Part shown: in pieces, positions 1 through 9,899 of the stretch
Layout of the letters: every line of letters starts with the position of its first letter
Numbering within the stretch: the first letter of the stretch is position 1
NCBI RefSeq assembly: GCF_900215245.1
Contig: NZ_LT907842.1
Location: forward strand, 4,340,001-4,404,000
Source: Pseudomonas fluorescens
Lineage (GTDB): Bacteria; Pseudomonadota; Gammaproteobacteria; Pseudomonadales; Pseudomonadaceae
Direction of reading: 5' to 3'
DNA: 64,000 nt
Notes under the pieces: generated by a model
Database searches by the model: none
Seen by the model: the letters and a program-made list of their open reading frames with translations, nothing else
Told to the model about the DNA's origin: nothing
Position numbers and translations under genes: made by a program

Positions 1-316
1 CATGGGCCCCCCGCTGGTGTGGATACCGGCCACGGCCTGGCTGGCCTGGAAGGGCGATTACACTTACGCGGTGTTCCTCGGTGTATGGGGCACGTTCATC
101 ATCAGCGGCGTGGACAACGTGCTCAAGCCGTACCTGATCAGCCGAGGCGGCAACTTGCCGCTGGTGATCGTGCTGTTGGGCGTGTTCGGCGGGCTGATTG
201 CCTTTGGCTTTATTGGCCTGTTTATCGGCCCGACGTTGCTGGCGGTGGCCTACAGCCTGTTGACCGATTGGAGTGCAACCCAGGCCCAAGTTCGCCGCGA
301 AGACAAATCGCTGTAG
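1..316 (+). CDS. AI-2E family transporter, C-terminal fragment
   Basis: The gene enters from the left edge, so only about the last 104 residues are present. They are strongly hydrophobic, with segments such as GGNLPLVIVLLGVFGGLIAF and GFIGLFIGPTLLAVAYSLL. The conserved pattern with D-N-V-L-K-P-Y-L-I and F-G-x-x-G-L-F-I-G-P is the C-terminal signature of the AI-2E exporter/PerM family of inner-membrane proteins. Substrates in this family vary and none can be named here. It ends 26 bases before the convergent histidine kinase gene. Confidence 0.85.
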   Translation, partial: MGPPLVWIPATAWLAWKGDYTYAVFLGVWGTFIISGVDNVLKPYLISRGGNLPLVIVLLGVFGGLIAFGFIGLFIGPTLLAVAYSLLTDWSATQAQVRREDKSL

Positions 317-342
317 AGGACGGGAGGGCTGCCGTGCCGCTC

Positions 343-1377
343 TTAAGCGCGGGGCAGCCACATCACGGCGGTCAAGCCGCCGCCGGGGGTTTCCTCCAGG
401 TTCAGGCGGCCGCCCAGGCGCTCGACTGCGTCCTTGGCAATCGTCATGCCGAGGCCGACGCCGCCGGAGTTGCGGTTGCGTGAGCCTTCCAGGCGAAAGA
501 ACGGCTCGAACACGGCCTCACGTTTATCCGCTGCAATCCCGGGCCCGTGGTCAATGACACGAATGACCAGAGCTTCGCGGCTGTCGCTCAGTTCTATGCG
601 CGCCGTACCGGCATAGCGCAATGCGTTGTCGATCAGGTTGTTAAGGCAGGAACGCAGGGCCATCGGCTGCACCTGCAAGGGCACGCAGGTGCCGGAAAAT
701 TGCACGTCGGAACCCTGGTCCTGGGCGTTTTCACTCAGAGATTCCACCAACGCCTGTACGTCGAGCCAATGCCGGGTTTCGCTGGTGCGTTGTTCATGCA
801 GGTAGCTCAGGGTGGCGTCGAGCATGCCGATCATGTCGTCCAGGTCCTGGCGCATCTGGCCTTGCAGCTTGGTGTCTTCGATCTGTTCCAGGCGCAGTTT
901 GAGGCGTGACAGCGGGGTGCGCAGGTCATGGGAGACGGCGCCAAGCATGCGTGCGCGCTGGCTGACCTGTTCGCGGATGCGTTTTTGCATCAGGTTGAAG
1001 GTCGAGGCGGCCTGGCGCGCCTCACGGGGCCCGGACTCGTCCAGGGGTGGGCTGTCGAGGTCGAGGCTCAAGCGCTCGGCGGCGGCGCTCAGGCGCTGGA
1101 TCGGCCGGCTCAACAGTTTGGCACCGTACCAGGCGGCGATGATCAGCGAGATAAACTGGAACGTCAGCGGCACCACCGGGCCACCAAACCAGGGGCGACG
1201 ATGCCGGTGCAGGGGTTTCATCGTGCCGTCCGGCTGTTCGACGAAGGTTTCCTGAGGCGGTGGCGGTGGCGGGCCGTAGTGGTGAAACCAAAAGAATGCC
1301 AGCACATGGGCCAGCACAATGGCCACCAGCAATACACCGAACAGCCTTCCGAACAGCGTATTGAAGGTGGCGCGCAT
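343..1377 (-). CDS. Sensor histidine kinase, EnvZ-like
   Basis: Inner-membrane two-component kinase of 344 aa. TM1 lies at about residues 10-31, followed by a short periplasmic loop with a run of six prolines, and TM2 at about 68-86. A HAMP-like linker follows. The phospho-acceptor H150 sits in AVSHDLRTPLSRLKLRLE. The ATP-binding domain shows the N box (NLIDNALRYAG), G1 (DHGPGIAADK) and G2 (GGVGLGMTIAK). The start codon overlaps the stop of the upstream response regulator by one base (TAATG), so the two are coupled. The periplasmic part is only about 35 residues, so sensing may occur in the membrane or cytoplasm. The signal is unknown. Confidence 0.93.
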   Translation of the reverse strand: MRATFNTLFGRLFGVLLVAIVLAHVLAFFWFHHYGPPPPPPQETFVEQPDGTMKPLHRHRRPWFGGPVVPLTFQFISLIIAAWYGAKLLSRPIQRLSAAAERLSLDLDSPPLDESGPREARQAASTFNLMQKRIREQVSQRARMLGAVSHDLRTPLSRLKLRLEQIEDTKLQGQMRQDLDDMIGMLDATLSYLHEQRTSETRHWLDVQALVESLSENAQDQGSDVQFSGTCVPLQVQPMALRSCLNNLIDNALRYAGTARIELSDSREALVIRVIDHGPGIAADKREAVFEPFFRLEGSRNRNSGGVGLGMTIAKDAVERLGGRLNLEETPGGGLTAVMWLPRA

Positions 1378-2177
1378 TAGCCGATGTCTCGGGCGTCGAA
1401 CAGGTAGCCTTCGCCACGCACGGTCTTGATCAATTGCGGAGCTTTGGGGTCATCCCCCAGCTTTTGGCGCAGGCGCGAGACCAGCAAGTCGATGCTGCGG
1501 TCAAACGCTTCAATGGAGCGCCCCCGGGCAGCGTCCAGCAATTGTTCGCGGCTCAGCACGCGACGTGGGCGCTCGATAAACACCCACAACAGACGAAACT
1601 CGGCGTTGGACAGTGGCACGACCAACCCGTCGTCGGCCACCAGTTGGCGCAATACGCTATTCAGGCGCCAGTTGTCGAAGCGGATGTTGGCGCGCTGCTC
1701 GGTGCGGTCATCGCGTACTCGGCGCAGGATGGTCTGGATGCGTGCTACCAGTTCACGGGGTTCGAACGGTTTGGACATGTAGTCATCGGCGCCCAGTTCC
1801 AGGCCGATAATGCGGTCGGTGGGCTCACAACGGGCGGTGAGCATCAGGATCGGGATGTCCGATTCAGTGCGCAACCAGCGGCACAGCGACAGGCCGTCTT
1901 CACCCGGCAGCATCAGGTCGAGCACCACCACATCAAAGGTTTCGGCTTGCAGGGCCAGGCGCATGGCGGCACCGTCGGTCACGCCGACGGCGAAAATATT
2001 GAAGCGCGCCAGGTAATCGATCAGCAGCTCACGAATCGGAACATCGTCGTCGACGATCAGCGCGCGGGTATTCCAGCGCTTGTCTTCGGCGATCACCGCG
2101 CCTTTTTGCTCTTCATTTACAGAGACGGTAGGGGTATGCATAGTGCGATTATCTGCCTGGGTTGTTGCTGTCAGCAT
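1377..2177 (-). CDS. OmpR-family response regulator
   Basis: Receiver plus winged-helix DNA-binding protein of 266 aa. The receiver covers about residues 37-152, with acidic residues in ALIVDDD, phospho-acceptor D87 in DVVVLDLMLPGEDG and the conserved Lys in MSKPFEP. The C-terminal OmpR/PhoB effector domain ends in IKTVRGEGYLF. I kept the ATG at 2177 because AGGAG lies about ten bases upstream; an internal ATG at 2141 is possible but has no good Shine-Dalgarno. The first roughly 36 residues precede the receiver fold and are longer than usual. It is the partner of the overlapping kinase gene. The regulon cannot be seen. Confidence 0.93.
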   Translation of the reverse strand: MLTATTQADNRTMHTPTVSVNEEQKGAVIAEDKRWNTRALIVDDDVPIRELLIDYLARFNIFAVGVTDGAAMRLALQAETFDVVVLDLMLPGEDGLSLCRWLRTESDIPILMLTARCEPTDRIIGLELGADDYMSKPFEPRELVARIQTILRRVRDDRTEQRANIRFDNWRLNSVLRQLVADDGLVVPLSNAEFRLLWVFIERPRRVLSREQLLDAARGRSIEAFDRSIDLLVSRLRQKLGDDPKAPQLIKTVRGEGYLFDARDIG

Positions 2178-2401
2178 AGGCGCCCAGCTCCTGGGCTGTA
2201 AGTGCTGGACGGGCGGTCATGTGCGCGAGGCTAGAGGCGGCGCGTGTTGGGGGCATGTCGTGAATGTATCAGCTCTGACACAATTCGCCTGAATGGCGGC
2301 TGTAGCGTGGTTGAACAGTATTTACCGATCATCGGATCCCGCAACGGCGCTGCTTGCGCTACAATCCGCGCCGATTTCGACTTGCCTGAGAGCCCATTCC
2401 A

Positions 2402-3100
2402 ATGTCCGTCTGCCAGACTCCTATCATCGTCGCCCTGGATTACCCCACTCGTGACGCCGCACTGAAGCTGGCTGACCAGTTGGACCCGAAGCTTTGCCGG
2501 GTCAAGGTCGGCAAGGAACTGTTCACCAGTTGCGCCGCGGAAATCGTCGGCACATTGCGTGACAAAGGCTTCGAAGTATTCCTCGATCTGAAATTCCATG
2601 ACATCCCCAATACCACGGCCATGGCGGTCAAGGCCGCTGCCGAAATGGGCGTGTGGATGGTCAATGTGCACTGCTCCGGCGGCCTGCGCATGATGACCGC
2701 CTGCCGCGAAGTGCTGGAGCAGCGCAGCGGCCCTAAACCGCTGTTGATTGGTGTCACCGTGCTGACCAGCATGGAGCGCGAAGACCTGGCCGGTATCGGC
2801 CTGGATATCGAGCCTCAGGAGCAAGTATTGCGCTTGGCGGCCCTGGCGCAGAAAGCCGGCCTTGATGGTCTGGTGTGCTCGGCGCTGGAAGCCGAGGCAT
2901 TGAAGACGGCTCACCCGTCGCTGCAACTGGTAACCCCGGGGATTCGTCCGGCGGGCAGTGCGCAGGATGACCAGCGTCGTATTCTGACGCCACGCCAGGC
3001 ACTGGATGCAGGTTCTGACTACCTGGTGATCGGTCGCCCGATCAGCCAGGCTGCGGACCCGGCGAAGGCGCTGGCGGCAGTGGTTGCCGAAATCGCCTGA
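2402..3100 (+). CDS. pyrF: Orotidine 5'-phosphate decarboxylase
   Basis: Catalyses OMP to UMP, the last step of de novo pyrimidine synthesis, in the cytoplasm. The 232-aa length is normal for the bacterial enzyme. The active-site segment [11 protein letters not shown] carries the catalytic D62, K64 and D67. The C-terminal phosphate-binding loop (TPGIRPAG followed by DQRR) and YLVIGRPI are present. A TACAAT at 2360-2365 could be the -10, but no matching -35 is clear. It stands alone, with a degraded REP region downstream. Confidence 0.97.
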   Translation: MSVCQTPIIVALDYPTRDAALKLADQLDPKLCRVKVGKELFTSCAAEIVGTLRDKGFEVFLDLKFHDIPNTTAMAVKAAAEMGVWMVNVHCSGGLRMMTACREVLEQRSGPKPLLIGVTVLTSMEREDLAGIGLDIEPQEQVLRLAALAQKAGLDGLVCSALEAEALKTAHPSLQLVTPGIRPAGSAQDDQRRILTPRQALDAGSDYLVIGRPISQAADPAKALAAVVAEIA

Positions 3101-3120
3101 CCGGTTTGCGGTCAACTGTG

Positions 3121-3200
3121 GGCGCCGGGCTTGCCTGCGATGCAGGCAGCTCGGTCCTACAGTGCTATTGAGTTGATGCTATTGCTGGCAAGCCAGCGTG
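3121..3200. repeat. Degraded REP-type inverted repeat
   Basis: Spacer between pyrF and the convergent oxidoreductase gene. GGGCTTGCCTGCGATGCAGG and a later GCTGGCAAGCCAGC resemble the two arms of the REP pair at 24551-24639, but flanking bases have diverged. It probably also forms hairpins at the 3' ends of both genes. Confidence 0.5.
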
Positions 3201-3236
3201 CGCATCGACCTTGCCCAGACCCGGTTCCGGGGTCTG

Positions 3237-4244
3237 TCAGCTGACCTTCAACACCAGCTTCCCAAAGTTCTCGCCGTTGAACAGCTTCATCAACGTCTCC
3301 GGGAACGTTTCCAGCCCCTCGACAATATCTTCCTTGCTCTTGAGCTTGCCCTGCGCCATCCAGCCGGCCATTTCCTGGCCGGCCGCAGCAAAGTTCGCCG
3401 CATTGTCCATCACCACAAAGCCTTCCATGCGCGCGCGATTAACCAGCAACGACAAATAGTTGGCCGGGCCTTTCACGGCTTCTTTATTGTTGTACTGGCT
3501 GATCGCACCGCAGATCACCACCCGCGCCTTCAATGCCAGGCGGCTGAGCACGGCGTCGAGAATGTCGCCGCCGACGTTATCGAAATACACGTCCACGCCT
3601 TTGGGGCATTCGCGCTTGAGGGCGGCAGGCACATCTTCGTTTTTGTAGTCGATGGCGGCGTCGAAGCCCAGTTCATCCACCAGGAACTTGCACTTGTCGG
3701 CGCCACCGGCGATGCCCACCACGCGGCAGCCTTTGATCTTGGCAATTTGCCCGGCAATGCTGCCGACCGCACCGGCGGCGCCGGAAATCACCACCGTTTC
3801 GCCGGCCTTGGGGGCACCGGTATCGAGCAGGGCGAAGTAGGCGGTCATGCCGGTCATGCCGAGGGCTGACAGGTAGCGGGGCAGAGGGGCGAGTGTCGGG
3901 TCGACCTTATAGAAACCCCGTGGCTCGCCCAGGAAATAATCCTGTACGCCCAGCGCGCCATTCACATAGTCGCCGACTGAAAAGTTCGGATGGTTTGAAG
4001 CAATCACCTTGCCTACGCCCAGCGCCCGCATCACTTCACCAATGCCTACCGGCGGAATGTAGGATTTGCCCTCATTCATCCAGCCACGCATGGCCGGGTC
4101 CAGGGACAGGTATTCGTTGTGCACCAGCACTTGCCCGTCTCCCGGCGTGCCGACGGGCACTTGCTGGTAGGTGAAGGTTTCCCGCGTGGCCGCGCCGACC
4201 GGGCGTTTGGCGAGCAGGAACTGGCGGTTGGTCTGGGCAGTCAT
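3237..4244 (-). CDS. NADP-dependent oxidoreductase, CurA/YncB type (MDR superfamily)
   Basis: Medium-chain dehydrogenase/reductase of 335 aa without zinc-binding cysteines, in the leukotriene B4 dehydrogenase/CurA-like branch that reduces enone double bonds with NADPH. The N-terminal part has FLLAKRPVGAATRETF and the conserved LSLDPAMRGWM. The Rossmann fold carries ETVVISGAAGAVGSIAGQIA, and DVYFDNVGGDILDAVL is the family's substrate/cofactor segment. Family members act on alpha,beta-unsaturated ketones or aldehydes, so a detoxification role is likely, but the substrate is inferred only. It is a single gene with its own start at ATG 4244. Confidence 0.9.
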   Translation of the reverse strand: MTAQTNRQFLLAKRPVGAATRETFTYQQVPVGTPGDGQVLVHNEYLSLDPAMRGWMNEGKSYIPPVGIGEVMRALGVGKVIASNHPNFSVGDYVNGALGVQDYFLGEPRGFYKVDPTLAPLPRYLSALGMTGMTAYFALLDTGAPKAGETVVISGAAGAVGSIAGQIAKIKGCRVVGIAGGADKCKFLVDELGFDAAIDYKNEDVPAALKRECPKGVDVYFDNVGGDILDAVLSRLALKARVVICGAISQYNNKEAVKGPANYLSLLVNRARMEGFVVMDNAANFAAAGQEMAGWMAQGKLKSKEDIVEGLETFPETLMKLFNGENFGKLVLKVS

Positions 4245-4473
4245 GGCAAGAACTCTTCAAGAAGTGGATCTTGATTGATAGACCTTGAACGGCCTGGGGG
4301 CAAGGTTGTTAGAGGCGGGCGAATGCCTGCCGATAGGCGTTGATGATAGTGGCGCCTGCGGTCTTATCACTGCGATTCATGCAGCCCCAACCGGCCTTCT
4401 GATAGTGCTGACGCGCCCGCCGCGCCGTTGGCTAGACTCGGCTGACGGCTATTTCTTGCATAGGACATCCCCC

Positions 4474-5235
4474 ATGAGCATGACGTTTTCCGGCCAGGTC
4501 GCCCTGGTGACCGGCGCCGCCGCCGGTATTGGCCGCGCTACCGCGCTGGCGTTCGCCGCAGAAGGCTTGAAGGTAGTGGTCGCCGATCTGGACGTGGCGG
4601 GCGGTGAGGGCACGGTTGCGTTGATCCAACGGTCAGGGGGCGAGGCGCTGTTCGTGCGCTGCAACGTCACCCTTGATGCGGACGTGCAGCAATTGATGGC
4701 GCAGACCGTCGCCGCTTATGGGCGCCTTGACTATGCCTTCAACAACGCCGGGATCGAGATCGAGAAGGGCAAGTTGGCCGACGGCACACTGGACGAGTTC
4801 GATGCAATCATGGGCGTCAACGTCAAGGGCGTGTGGTTGTGCATGAAGTATCAGCTGCCGTTGTTGCTGGCGCAGGGCGGCGGGGCGATCGTCAACACCG
4901 CATCAGTGGCGGGGTTGGGGGCGGCACCGAAGATGAGCATCTATGCCGCGTCCAAGCATGCCGTGATCGGCCTGACCAAGTCGGCAGCCATTGAGTACGC
5001 GAAGAAGAAAATTCGCGTGAACGCGGTGTGCCCTGCGGTAATCGACACCGACATGTTCCGCCGTGCCTATGAAGCCGACCCGCGCAAGGCAGACTTTGCC
5101 GCCGCCATGCACCCGGTCGGGCGCATTGGCAAAGTCGAGGAAATCGCCAGCGCCGTGCTGTACCTGTGCAGCGATGGGGCCGCGTTTACCACTGGCCAAG
5201 CGTTGGCGGTGGATGGCGGCGCGACGGCTATCTAG
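4474..5235 (+). CDS. SDR family oxidoreductase
   Basis: Classical short-chain dehydrogenase of 253 aa. The cofactor motif TGAAAGIGRA is at residues 13-22, NNAG at 90-93, and the catalytic set N116, S144, Y157, K161 (YAASK) is complete. D38-D40 after the second strand favours NAD(H), judged from family rules. The C terminus has the usual TGQALAVDGG. I chose ATG 4474 because the protein then starts just before the first Rossmann strand; the open frame continues upstream to 4285 but that part does not resemble any SDR. The substrate is unknown and it has no operon partner. Confidence 0.9.
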   Translation: MSMTFSGQVALVTGAAAGIGRATALAFAAEGLKVVVADLDVAGGEGTVALIQRSGGEALFVRCNVTLDADVQQLMAQTVAAYGRLDYAFNNAGIEIEKGKLADGTLDEFDAIMGVNVKGVWLCMKYQLPLLLAQGGGAIVNTASVAGLGAAPKMSIYAASKHAVIGLTKSAAIEYAKKKIRVNAVCPAVIDTDMFRRAYEADPRKADFAAAMHPVGRIGKVEEIASAVLYLCSDGAAFTTGQALAVDGGATAI

Positions 5236-5436
5236 GACTCAACGTCACGCACTCTTCGAAAAGGCCAGGGACGCTGTGGGGCGTTTCCATGGCTGGCACA
5301 AGGCCTCGTCAGAATGTGTATCAGTAGGTAAATAAGTCAATAAAATCAATACTTTAATAAATGTTTGCGACCGGTTTTACCGGGCTTCTGTGCTTAACTG
5401 TTTGGGGTAATAACAGACAGTTGAAGTGAGTGGCTC

Positions 5437-6849
5437 ATGGATTTAGGGATCGATCGACAAGCCCTTGTACCGGTGGTGCAGCAAATCGTCAGCGCGGTGG
5501 CGCAATGGATACGCCAGAGCGGCGCGAGCCCCGGCACGCGCCTGCCATCCATCCGGCAAGTGGCCCTCGATAACCTGCTCAGCCAGTCCAGCGTGGTCGA
5601 GGCATTCGAGCGAATGGTGGCCCAGGGGTTATTGGCCTCAAGGCATGGCTCGGGATTTGTGGTGGCCCAGCCGCCTGTTTCCCTTGAACGCCAGTGGTAC
5701 GAGGGCGCGGAGCTGACGTGGGGCGCCTTCGTCGAAGGCCCGTTGGGCGAGTTGAAGCTGGGATGCGGCTGGTTGCCGGACGCGTGGCGCGAAAGCGACG
5801 ACCTCTGTTATGCGCTACGTGAAATCAGCCGTACCGACACCGCCGGCCTCTTCAACTACAGCACGCCACTGGGGCTGCCGGCGTTGCGTGAGCAACTGCT
5901 CAAGCGCCTGACGCAGATAAAAGTCGCCACTCACCTCGATTGCATCCTGACGACCCACGGCGCCGGCCACGCCCAGGACCTGTTGATACGCACACTGCTC
6001 AAGGCCGGCGACACCGTGGTGGTCGAGACGCCGGGCTATGCCAACCTCTATCGGCAGTTGGAGCGCCACGGCGTTACGTTGCTGGAAGTCCCGCGCACCG
6101 TGGGTGGCCCGGATATTCCGGTGCTCGAAACGCTGCTGCAACGCCATCGCCCGCGGTGTCTGTTCATCAATTGCCTGTACCACAACCCCACCGGTACCAG
6201 CCTGTGCCGTGCGATAGCCGAGCGGCTGCTGCAACTGGCGCGTAGCGAAGACTTCCTGATCATTGAAGAGGACGTCTACGGCGACTTGCAGCACGCCAGT
6301 TGCACGCGCCTGTCGGCGTTACCCCACGATGGCCGGGTGATCTATGTCTCGAGTTTTTCCAAGACCCTCAGCAGTGCGTTGCGCGTGGGTTACGTCAGTG
6401 CCGGCGCGGCGATCATTGCGCAAATGGCCAGCCTCAAGACGCTGACCGGCATCGGCACCTCGCGTTTTGCCGAAGCGGTGGTCGCCACGCTGCTGACCAA
6501 TGGCACCTACCGCAAGTGGGTGCAGCGCCTGCGCAAGCGCTTGAACACGCAAATGGCCGCGACCCTGCAGGTGCTGGAGGATGAAGAGTGGGAAGTGTTT
6601 GCTGTGCCCGCCGGCGGTATGTTTGTGTGGGCGCGGCCTGGCATAGGCGATCGCTCACGGTTGCAGGCCTGTGCCCGGCGACTCGGCGTGTTGTTGTCGC
6701 CCGGCGCGCTATTTAACCCAAAAGGTGAAGCCAGTGACTGGCTGCGCATCAATGTGGCCTATGCTGATGATCAGCGCGCGCTGGCGTTGTTCCGCGCCAT
6801 GGGGCCTGCAGGATCGACCTCGACCATTCTGAAAACGACGAGCATGTAG
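5437..6849 (+). CDS. MocR/GntR-type transcriptional regulator with aminotransferase domain
   Basis: A 470-aa chimera: GntR winged helix at about residues 8-77 (GTRLPSIRQVALDNLLSQSS, then GLLASRHGSGFVV) fused to a class I aminotransferase fold at about 105-455. The PLP-binding lysine is K309 in SSFSKTLSSALRVG. The cofactor Asp/Tyr region is EEDVYGDL, and HNPTGT is conserved. MocR proteins use PLP as an effector to control vitamin B6, GABA or amino-acid metabolism genes. Which it controls is not visible, since neither neighbour is an obvious target. The AT-rich 200-base spacer upstream, with AATAAAATCAATACTTTAAT, probably holds its promoter. Confidence 0.92.
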   Translation: MDLGIDRQALVPVVQQIVSAVAQWIRQSGASPGTRLPSIRQVALDNLLSQSSVVEAFERMVAQGLLASRHGSGFVVAQPPVSLERQWYEGAELTWGAFVEGPLGELKLGCGWLPDAWRESDDLCYALREISRTDTAGLFNYSTPLGLPALREQLLKRLTQIKVATHLDCILTTHGAGHAQDLLIRTLLKAGDTVVVETPGYANLYRQLERHGVTLLEVPRTVGGPDIPVLETLLQRHRPRCLFINCLYHNPTGTSLCRAIAERLLQLARSEDFLIIEEDVYGDLQHASCTRLSALPHDGRVIYVSSFSKTLSSALRVGYVSAGAAIIAQMASLKTLTGIGTSRFAEAVVATLLTNGTYRKWVQRLRKRLNTQMAATLQVLEDEEWEVFAVPAGGMFVWARPGIGDRSRLQACARRLGVLLSPGALFNPKGEASDWLRINVAYADDQRALALFRAMGPAGSTSTILKTTSM

Positions 6850-6963
6850 CTTTTTGCCATTATTGTGGCGCCAACGTCTTGTGCCGGTGGCTCGTCGTTG
6901 CGAATCTCCCAGCATGGAAACCAGGCTTGATGGCATTTGCCATTCCAAGAGGATTCAAGTGCA

Positions 6964-8931
6964 ATGATTTCGGCCGTGCAACGACGTTTTGCCAACCTCG
7001 GTATGGCGAAAAAACTGGGCTTGGGCTTCGCTCTGGTGCTGCTGTTGACTGCACTGGTGGCGGCCATTGGCGTGTGGTCCCTGCAAACCGTGGGGCAACG
7101 TTTTGAAGGCCTCAAGGCGATGTCTTCGCTCAACAGTGGCTTGCTCAAGGTGCGCTTGATCGAGCAGGACTACGCGCTGCACGCTGACCCCAAGGCTGTC
7201 GATGCCCTGCATGAAAGCGTCGATGCCCTGGCGGCCATGGCGGCCACGCTAAAGGCGCAGTCCGCCGCCAACGTGCCGGCGATGAGCGATGTTGAGCAGG
7301 CATTGGCCGCTTATCGCAAGGCGTTCGACGAATTTGTCGAGTTGACCCAGACCAAGGACCTGGCCTTGGAGATGGCCAGTTGGTCGGTGTCCAGTGTGGC
7401 CAATAACCTTGACGTGCTGCAGGCCGGTTTGGCCGATGATGGGGCCTATGGCCTCAAGGAAAGCCAGGGTAAGGACGGCGCCGAGTTTATCGCACAGGCT
7501 GGGCAAGTCAGCCAGGTGTCGCGGTTGATGCTGCAAGCCATGAATGAAGCGCGGGTGCGCCTGGATCAGAGCCGCAAGGCGGATGCCGACAACGCCGAGC
7601 AAGGCAAGATCGAGCAGGCCGACGAGGCCCTGGCTCAGGTCGAACAGTTGAAAACGGCGGTCAAGGATCCGGGTTACCAGACCGTGCTCAACGAAGTGTC
7701 CGGGCATATTGCCGCGTTCAGCGAAAAACTCGGCGAGTACACCGGGCTGCTGGCCCAGGAAAAAGTCGTCTACAAGCAGTTGCATGACCGCGCCGATCAG
7801 GTGGTCAGCCGGGTCAACCAGGCCTACGATGCCGAAGACCAGTCGATGCAGGCACAGTTGAAAAAAAGCGCGGTGCTGATCATCGGTTCCTCGGCCTTGG
7901 CCTTGCTGGTGGGGTTGATTGCCGCATGGGTGATTACCCGGTTGATCGTCGCGCCCCTGCGCAGTGTGATCGCCGTGGCCCGGCAGATTGCCGCCGGGGA
8001 CCTGAGTGGGCGCATGGAAGTCAGCCGTCGTGATGAGATCGGCCAGTTGATGCAGGCGATGCAGCAGATGGGTAACGGCCTGAGCCAAATGGTCAGCGGG
8101 TTGCAGGCGGGGATCGAGCAATTGGCCAGCTCGGCGCATTCACTCTCCAGCGTCACCGAACAAACCAATGTTGAAGTCAGCAGCCAGAAGGAAGAGACCG
8201 AACAGGTCGCCACGGCGATGAACCAGATGACAGCCACGGTGCATGACGTGGCGCGCAATGCCGAAGAGGCTGCGCAAGCCGCGCAGACTGCCGATGACAA
8301 GGTTGAAAGCGGTCAGCAGGTGGTGCGCCAGAGCCTGCAGCGCATTGAATTGCTGGCAACGTCGAGCACCAGTGCCAGCGCCAGTATCGAGAGCCTGAGT
8401 GCGGAAATCCACCACATCGGCACCGTCTTGGGCGTGATCAAAAGCGTGGCCGAGCAGACCAACCTGCTGGCGCTCAACGCCGCCATCGAGGCCGCCCGCG
8501 CAGGCGAGCAAGGCCGCGGCTTTGCGGTGGTGGCTGATGAGGTGAGGGCGCTGGCCAAGCGTACTCAGCAATCGACCGAGGAGATCGAGCGGCTGGTCAG
8601 CACCTTGCGCAGTGCGGCGCAGTCATCGGTGCAGCAGATCCAGCAGAGTGGCGAATTGGTCAAGTTGGCGGTCAGTGATGCCCTGGAAACCGAAAGTGCG
8701 TTGGGCAGCATCGCTGTGGCGGTGTCATTGATTCAGCAAATGAACCAGCAAATTGCAGCGGCGGCCGAAGAACAAAGCTCGGTGGCTGAGGAGATCAATC
8801 GCAGCGTCACCAGTATTCGCGCGAGCGCCGATCAATCGGCGCTGAGCATGCAAGGTAATGCCGCGTCGAGCATTCAGCTCGCGCAGTTGGGGGCTGAGCT
8901 CAAGGGCATGGTGGGGCACTTCCGCCTTTGA
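6964..8931 (+). CDS. Methyl-accepting chemotaxis protein, possible HBM-type sensor
   Basis: Chemoreceptor of 655 aa. TM1 lies at about residues 19-41, a periplasmic helical region of about 260 residues follows, TM2 is near 300-325 ([20 protein letters not shown]), then HAMP and a long signalling domain whose hairpin tip reads [20 protein letters not shown]. The long all-helical periplasmic part resembles the helical bimodular (HBM) sensors of the McpS type, which bind TCA-cycle acids; that ligand idea is inference. ATG 6964 was chosen with AGAGGA upstream; the frame extends to a TTG at 6937. No cheA/cheW genes are nearby, as is common for dispersed Pseudomonas receptors. Confidence 0.93.
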   Translation: MISAVQRRFANLGMAKKLGLGFALVLLLTALVAAIGVWSLQTVGQRFEGLKAMSSLNSGLLKVRLIEQDYALHADPKAVDALHESVDALAAMAATLKAQSAANVPAMSDVEQALAAYRKAFDEFVELTQTKDLALEMASWSVSSVANNLDVLQAGLADDGAYGLKESQGKDGAEFIAQAGQVSQVSRLMLQAMNEARVRLDQSRKADADNAEQGKIEQADEALAQVEQLKTAVKDPGYQTVLNEVSGHIAAFSEKLGEYTGLLAQEKVVYKQLHDRADQVVSRVNQAYDAEDQSMQAQLKKSAVLIIGSSALALLVGLIAAWVITRLIVAPLRSVIAVARQIAAGDLSGRMEVSRRDEIGQLMQAMQQMGNGLSQMVSGLQAGIEQLASSAHSLSSVTEQTNVEVSSQKEETEQVATAMNQMTATVHDVARNAEEAAQAAQTADDKVESGQQVVRQSLQRIELLATSSTSASASIESLSAEIHHIGTVLGVIKSVAEQTNLLALNAAIEAARAGEQGRGFAVVADEVRALAKRTQQSTEEIERLVSTLRSAAQSSVQQIQQSGELVKLAVSDALETESALGSIAVAVSLIQQMNQQIAAAAEEQSSVAEEINRSVTSIRASADQSALSMQGNAASSIQLAQLGAELKGMVGHFRL

Positions 8932-8970
8932 TCGTGCCGTGTTGGCCGCGATCAAAGGGCGCAAGGGCGA

Positions 8971-9783
8971 TCAGGCGTTGTTGGCGAGGAAGGTCAGCAG
9001 CGCTTCGTTGACGAAGTCCGGATTTTCCCGAGCGCAGATATGCCCGGCCTCTGGAATCAGGATCAGGCTGCAACCGATCAGCTCGGCCATCTCCTGGGAT
9101 TCGGCGGGTGGCCGGGGCTTGTCCTGTTCGCCGCACATCACCAGGGTCGTCTCAGCGTTCAGGTGTGGCAGTTGACCCAGCACGTCGGCACGGCTGAAGA
9201 TCAGGCGCCCCAGGGGCACGATGCTCTGCAGCAGGCGTTCTTTGGAAAACGCTTGCAGGGCCTTGCGGAAATCCTGATACAGCGCCGACTCACGATCGAT
9301 ACCCGGGCGGAAGAAGATCGGTGCGACCACATCCAGCAACGGTTCGGGGATGGCGCCAGCGTCTTCGATCATCTTGAACAGCGAGAAATAATACTGACGC
9401 GTGGTCTCGGGCTCGGCGCCCAGGTAGGTGTCCATCAGTATCAGGCTGTTGATGCGCTCAGGTGCCCGCAATGCCAGGCGTGCGCCCCACATGCCACCGA
9501 CCGACAGGCCCACCAGGTTGACCTGAGCAATGTCCAGTTGGTCCAGCAGGGCCAGGGCCTGGCGCGCCAGGTCATCCAGAGAGTGGGTCTGGGCCGGTAG
9601 CGGGCCTGACTCACCGTGGCCCCACAACTCGGGGACGATGACGCGGTATTGTTGCGACAAGGCGTCAATCTGCGGTGCCCACATGTCGCGGTCCCACAGG
9701 TAGCTCGAACCAAGGAGGACGACGGGGCCGGTGCCCTGGTCGACATAGTGCAGCGGTTGTCCATCAATCACGGCAACAGGCAT
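8971..9783 (-). CDS. Alpha/beta fold hydrolase
   Basis: A 270-aa hydrolase of the alpha/beta superfamily. The nucleophile elbow is GLSVGG with S94. The oxyanion region is VVLLGSSYLWDRDMW, VPELWGHGES is the conserved strand/turn after it, and the C-terminal catalytic His is in IPEAGHICA. The fold is close to 3-oxoadipate enol-lactonase and related esterases, but no pathway genes are adjacent, so the substrate is open. ATG 9783 has AGAGG upstream. The gene is convergent with the chemoreceptor. Confidence 0.88.
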   Translation of the reverse strand: MPVAVIDGQPLHYVDQGTGPVVLLGSSYLWDRDMWAPQIDALSQQYRVIVPELWGHGESGPLPAQTHSLDDLARQALALLDQLDIAQVNLVGLSVGGMWGARLALRAPERINSLILMDTYLGAEPETTRQYYFSLFKMIEDAGAIPEPLLDVVAPIFFRPGIDRESALYQDFRKALQAFSKERLLQSIVPLGRLIFSRADVLGQLPHLNAETTLVMCGEQDKPRPPAESQEMAELIGCSLILIPEAGHICARENPDFVNEALLTFLANNA

Positions 9784-9899
9784 AGCAGGCCTCTAACTTC
9801 ACGGAGTGAGGGGCACTTTTTTACGCTAGTCGGGGGCGGGGGGATAGGTGCAAAGTGATGGCATGTGCCGAGTAACTCGCCACATGCCAGGCAGGACGA